The position numbers and the translations under genes were made by a program. Positions 63,743-64,000 of a stretch of 64,000 nucleotides of DNA are shown here, piece after piece. The stretch's first letter is position 1. Each line of letters starts with the position of its first letter. This DNA is from Nocardia cyriacigeorgica (GTDB lineage: Bacteria; Actinomycetota; Actinomycetes; Mycobacteriales; Mycobacteriaceae): assembly GCF_005863245.1 (NCBI RefSeq), contig NZ_VBUT01000004.1, positions 124,001 to 188,000 of the forward strand, given 5' to 3'. The notes below the pieces were generated by a model. It was not told the origin of the DNA and searched no databases. It was given only the letters and a program-made list of their open reading frames with translations.

Positions 63743-63794
63743 TCGGACCGGCCTCCCGTCGCGGGGTTCTGCCGCGCCGGTCGACCCGCCTTTT
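63727..63794 (+). promoter_or_regulatory. leuA attenuator structures
   Basis: Stem A pairs CCGCGACGGG (63727-63736, overlapping the end of the leader frame) with CCCGTCGCGG (63755-63764). Stem B pairs GACCGGC (63746-63752) with GCCGGTC (63776-63782). A terminator-like stem pairs GCGGG (63761-63765) with CCCGC (63785-63789), followed by CTTTT. A and the terminator share bases and cannot coexist. Confidence 0.6.
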
Positions 63795-63825
63795 CGGGAC
63801 ACCACCCACACCCACGGAGAATCGC

Positions 63826-64000
63826 ATGTCACCCGCTGACGCCTTCGTATCCGGCACGCGCACCATCACCGCGCCCACCAAGCCCGCGCCCGCCGATCAG
63901 CCGGCCTGGAACAAGCAGAAGAACTCCTCCATGCCGACCTTCCGGTACCGGCCCTTCGCCGAGGAAGTCGAGCCGATCACACTGCCCGACCGCACCTGGC
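63826..64000 (+). CDS. leuA: 2-isopropylmalate synthase, N-terminal part
   Basis: The first 58 residues only; the window ends inside the gene. QPAWNKQKNSSMPTFRYRPFAEEVEPI is almost the same as the N-terminus of M. tuberculosis LeuA (Rv3710). It condenses acetyl-CoA with 2-ketoisovalerate, the first step of leucine synthesis, with feedback inhibition through its C-terminal domain. ATG 63826 follows GGAGA at 5 nt. ask-asd lie upstream on the other strand, as in M. tuberculosis, but here about 8 kb of other genes separate them. Confidence 0.95.
   Translation, partial: MSPADAFVSGTRTITAPTKPAPADQPAWNKQKNSSMPTFRYRPFAEEVEPITLPDRTW

Overview
The window is about 69% GC and matches a nocardioform actinomycete (Mycobacteriales), most likely Nocardia or a close relative. 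The evidence is gene order. From base 1 to about 36.6 kb the genes run in nearly the same order as Mycobacterium tuberculosis topA (Rv3646c) to Rv3683: topA, cspA, an Rv3649-type helicase, the Tad/Flp pilus cluster with ssd, an Rv3661-type HAD phosphatase, an Rv3662c-type protein, dppDCBA, acs, Rv3669, ephE, marP, a Nudix gene, a thioredoxin-like gene, nth, crp, a metallo-beta-lactamase-fold hydrolase, RidA, the Rv3679/Rv3680 ATPase pair, whiB4, ponA2 and a metallophosphoesterase. The asd, ask and leuA genes (Rv3708c-Rv3710 in M. tuberculosis) lie near the right end, with about 8 kb of extra genes between ask and leuA. An nhaA antiporter stands where M. tuberculosis has Rv3668c.

Layout. 1-5.2 kb: partial topA, cspA and an MrfA-like helicase. 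5.4-10.6 kb: seven minus-strand genes for a compact Tad pilus plus Ssd. 10.7-12.3 kb: two intergenic spacers that carry small RNAs. One is a 6C (B11-type) RNA on the minus strand. The other is a candidate Ms1/MTS2823 RNA on the plus strand with a CRP-like site at its promoter. 12.3-18.3 kb: a degenerate Fic-like protein and a peptide ABC importer. 18.5-28 kb: acs, nhaA, a holin-like membrane protein, ephE, the tightly overlapping nth-trx-nudix-marP operon, and crp. 28-38 kb: a DUF4177-RidA-MBL operon divergent from a pair of Get3/ArsA-type ATPases, then whiB4, ponA2, yqeY, a metallophosphoesterase, a nocardial membrane protein and tRNA-Pro(CGG). 38-53.6 kb (accessory): P450 with TetR, GntR with urea carboxylase and allophanate hydrolase, TetR divergent from an FAD monooxygenase, a spacer filled with C-loop hairpins, a secreted protein, furA-katA and a serine hydrolase. 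53.7-64 kb: asd-ask, two RibD-type reductases with TetR, DUF1918, an SRPBCC protein, LtrA, a voltage-sensor-like protein, a Tat-exported cholesterol-oxidase-type enzyme, a TauE/SafE permease and the start of leuA behind a leucine leader peptide.

Regulation. At least twelve genes have a TANNNT -10 hexamer 6-8 nt before the start codon, which implies leaderless mRNAs. The window encodes CRP and holds three CRP-like palindromes: at the Ms1 candidate, at crp itself, and between whiB4 and ponA2. TetR-type operators can be seen beside three of the TetR genes.

The most unusual element is the 48.75-49.11 kb spacer. It contains nine successive hairpins. Their apical loops are C-rich, and five of the nine display CUCCCC. 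The same hexamer occurs in a loop of the 6C RNA and is complementary to Shine-Dalgarno-like GGGGAG. I know of no named element like it. It is the best candidate here for an undescribed RNA system.
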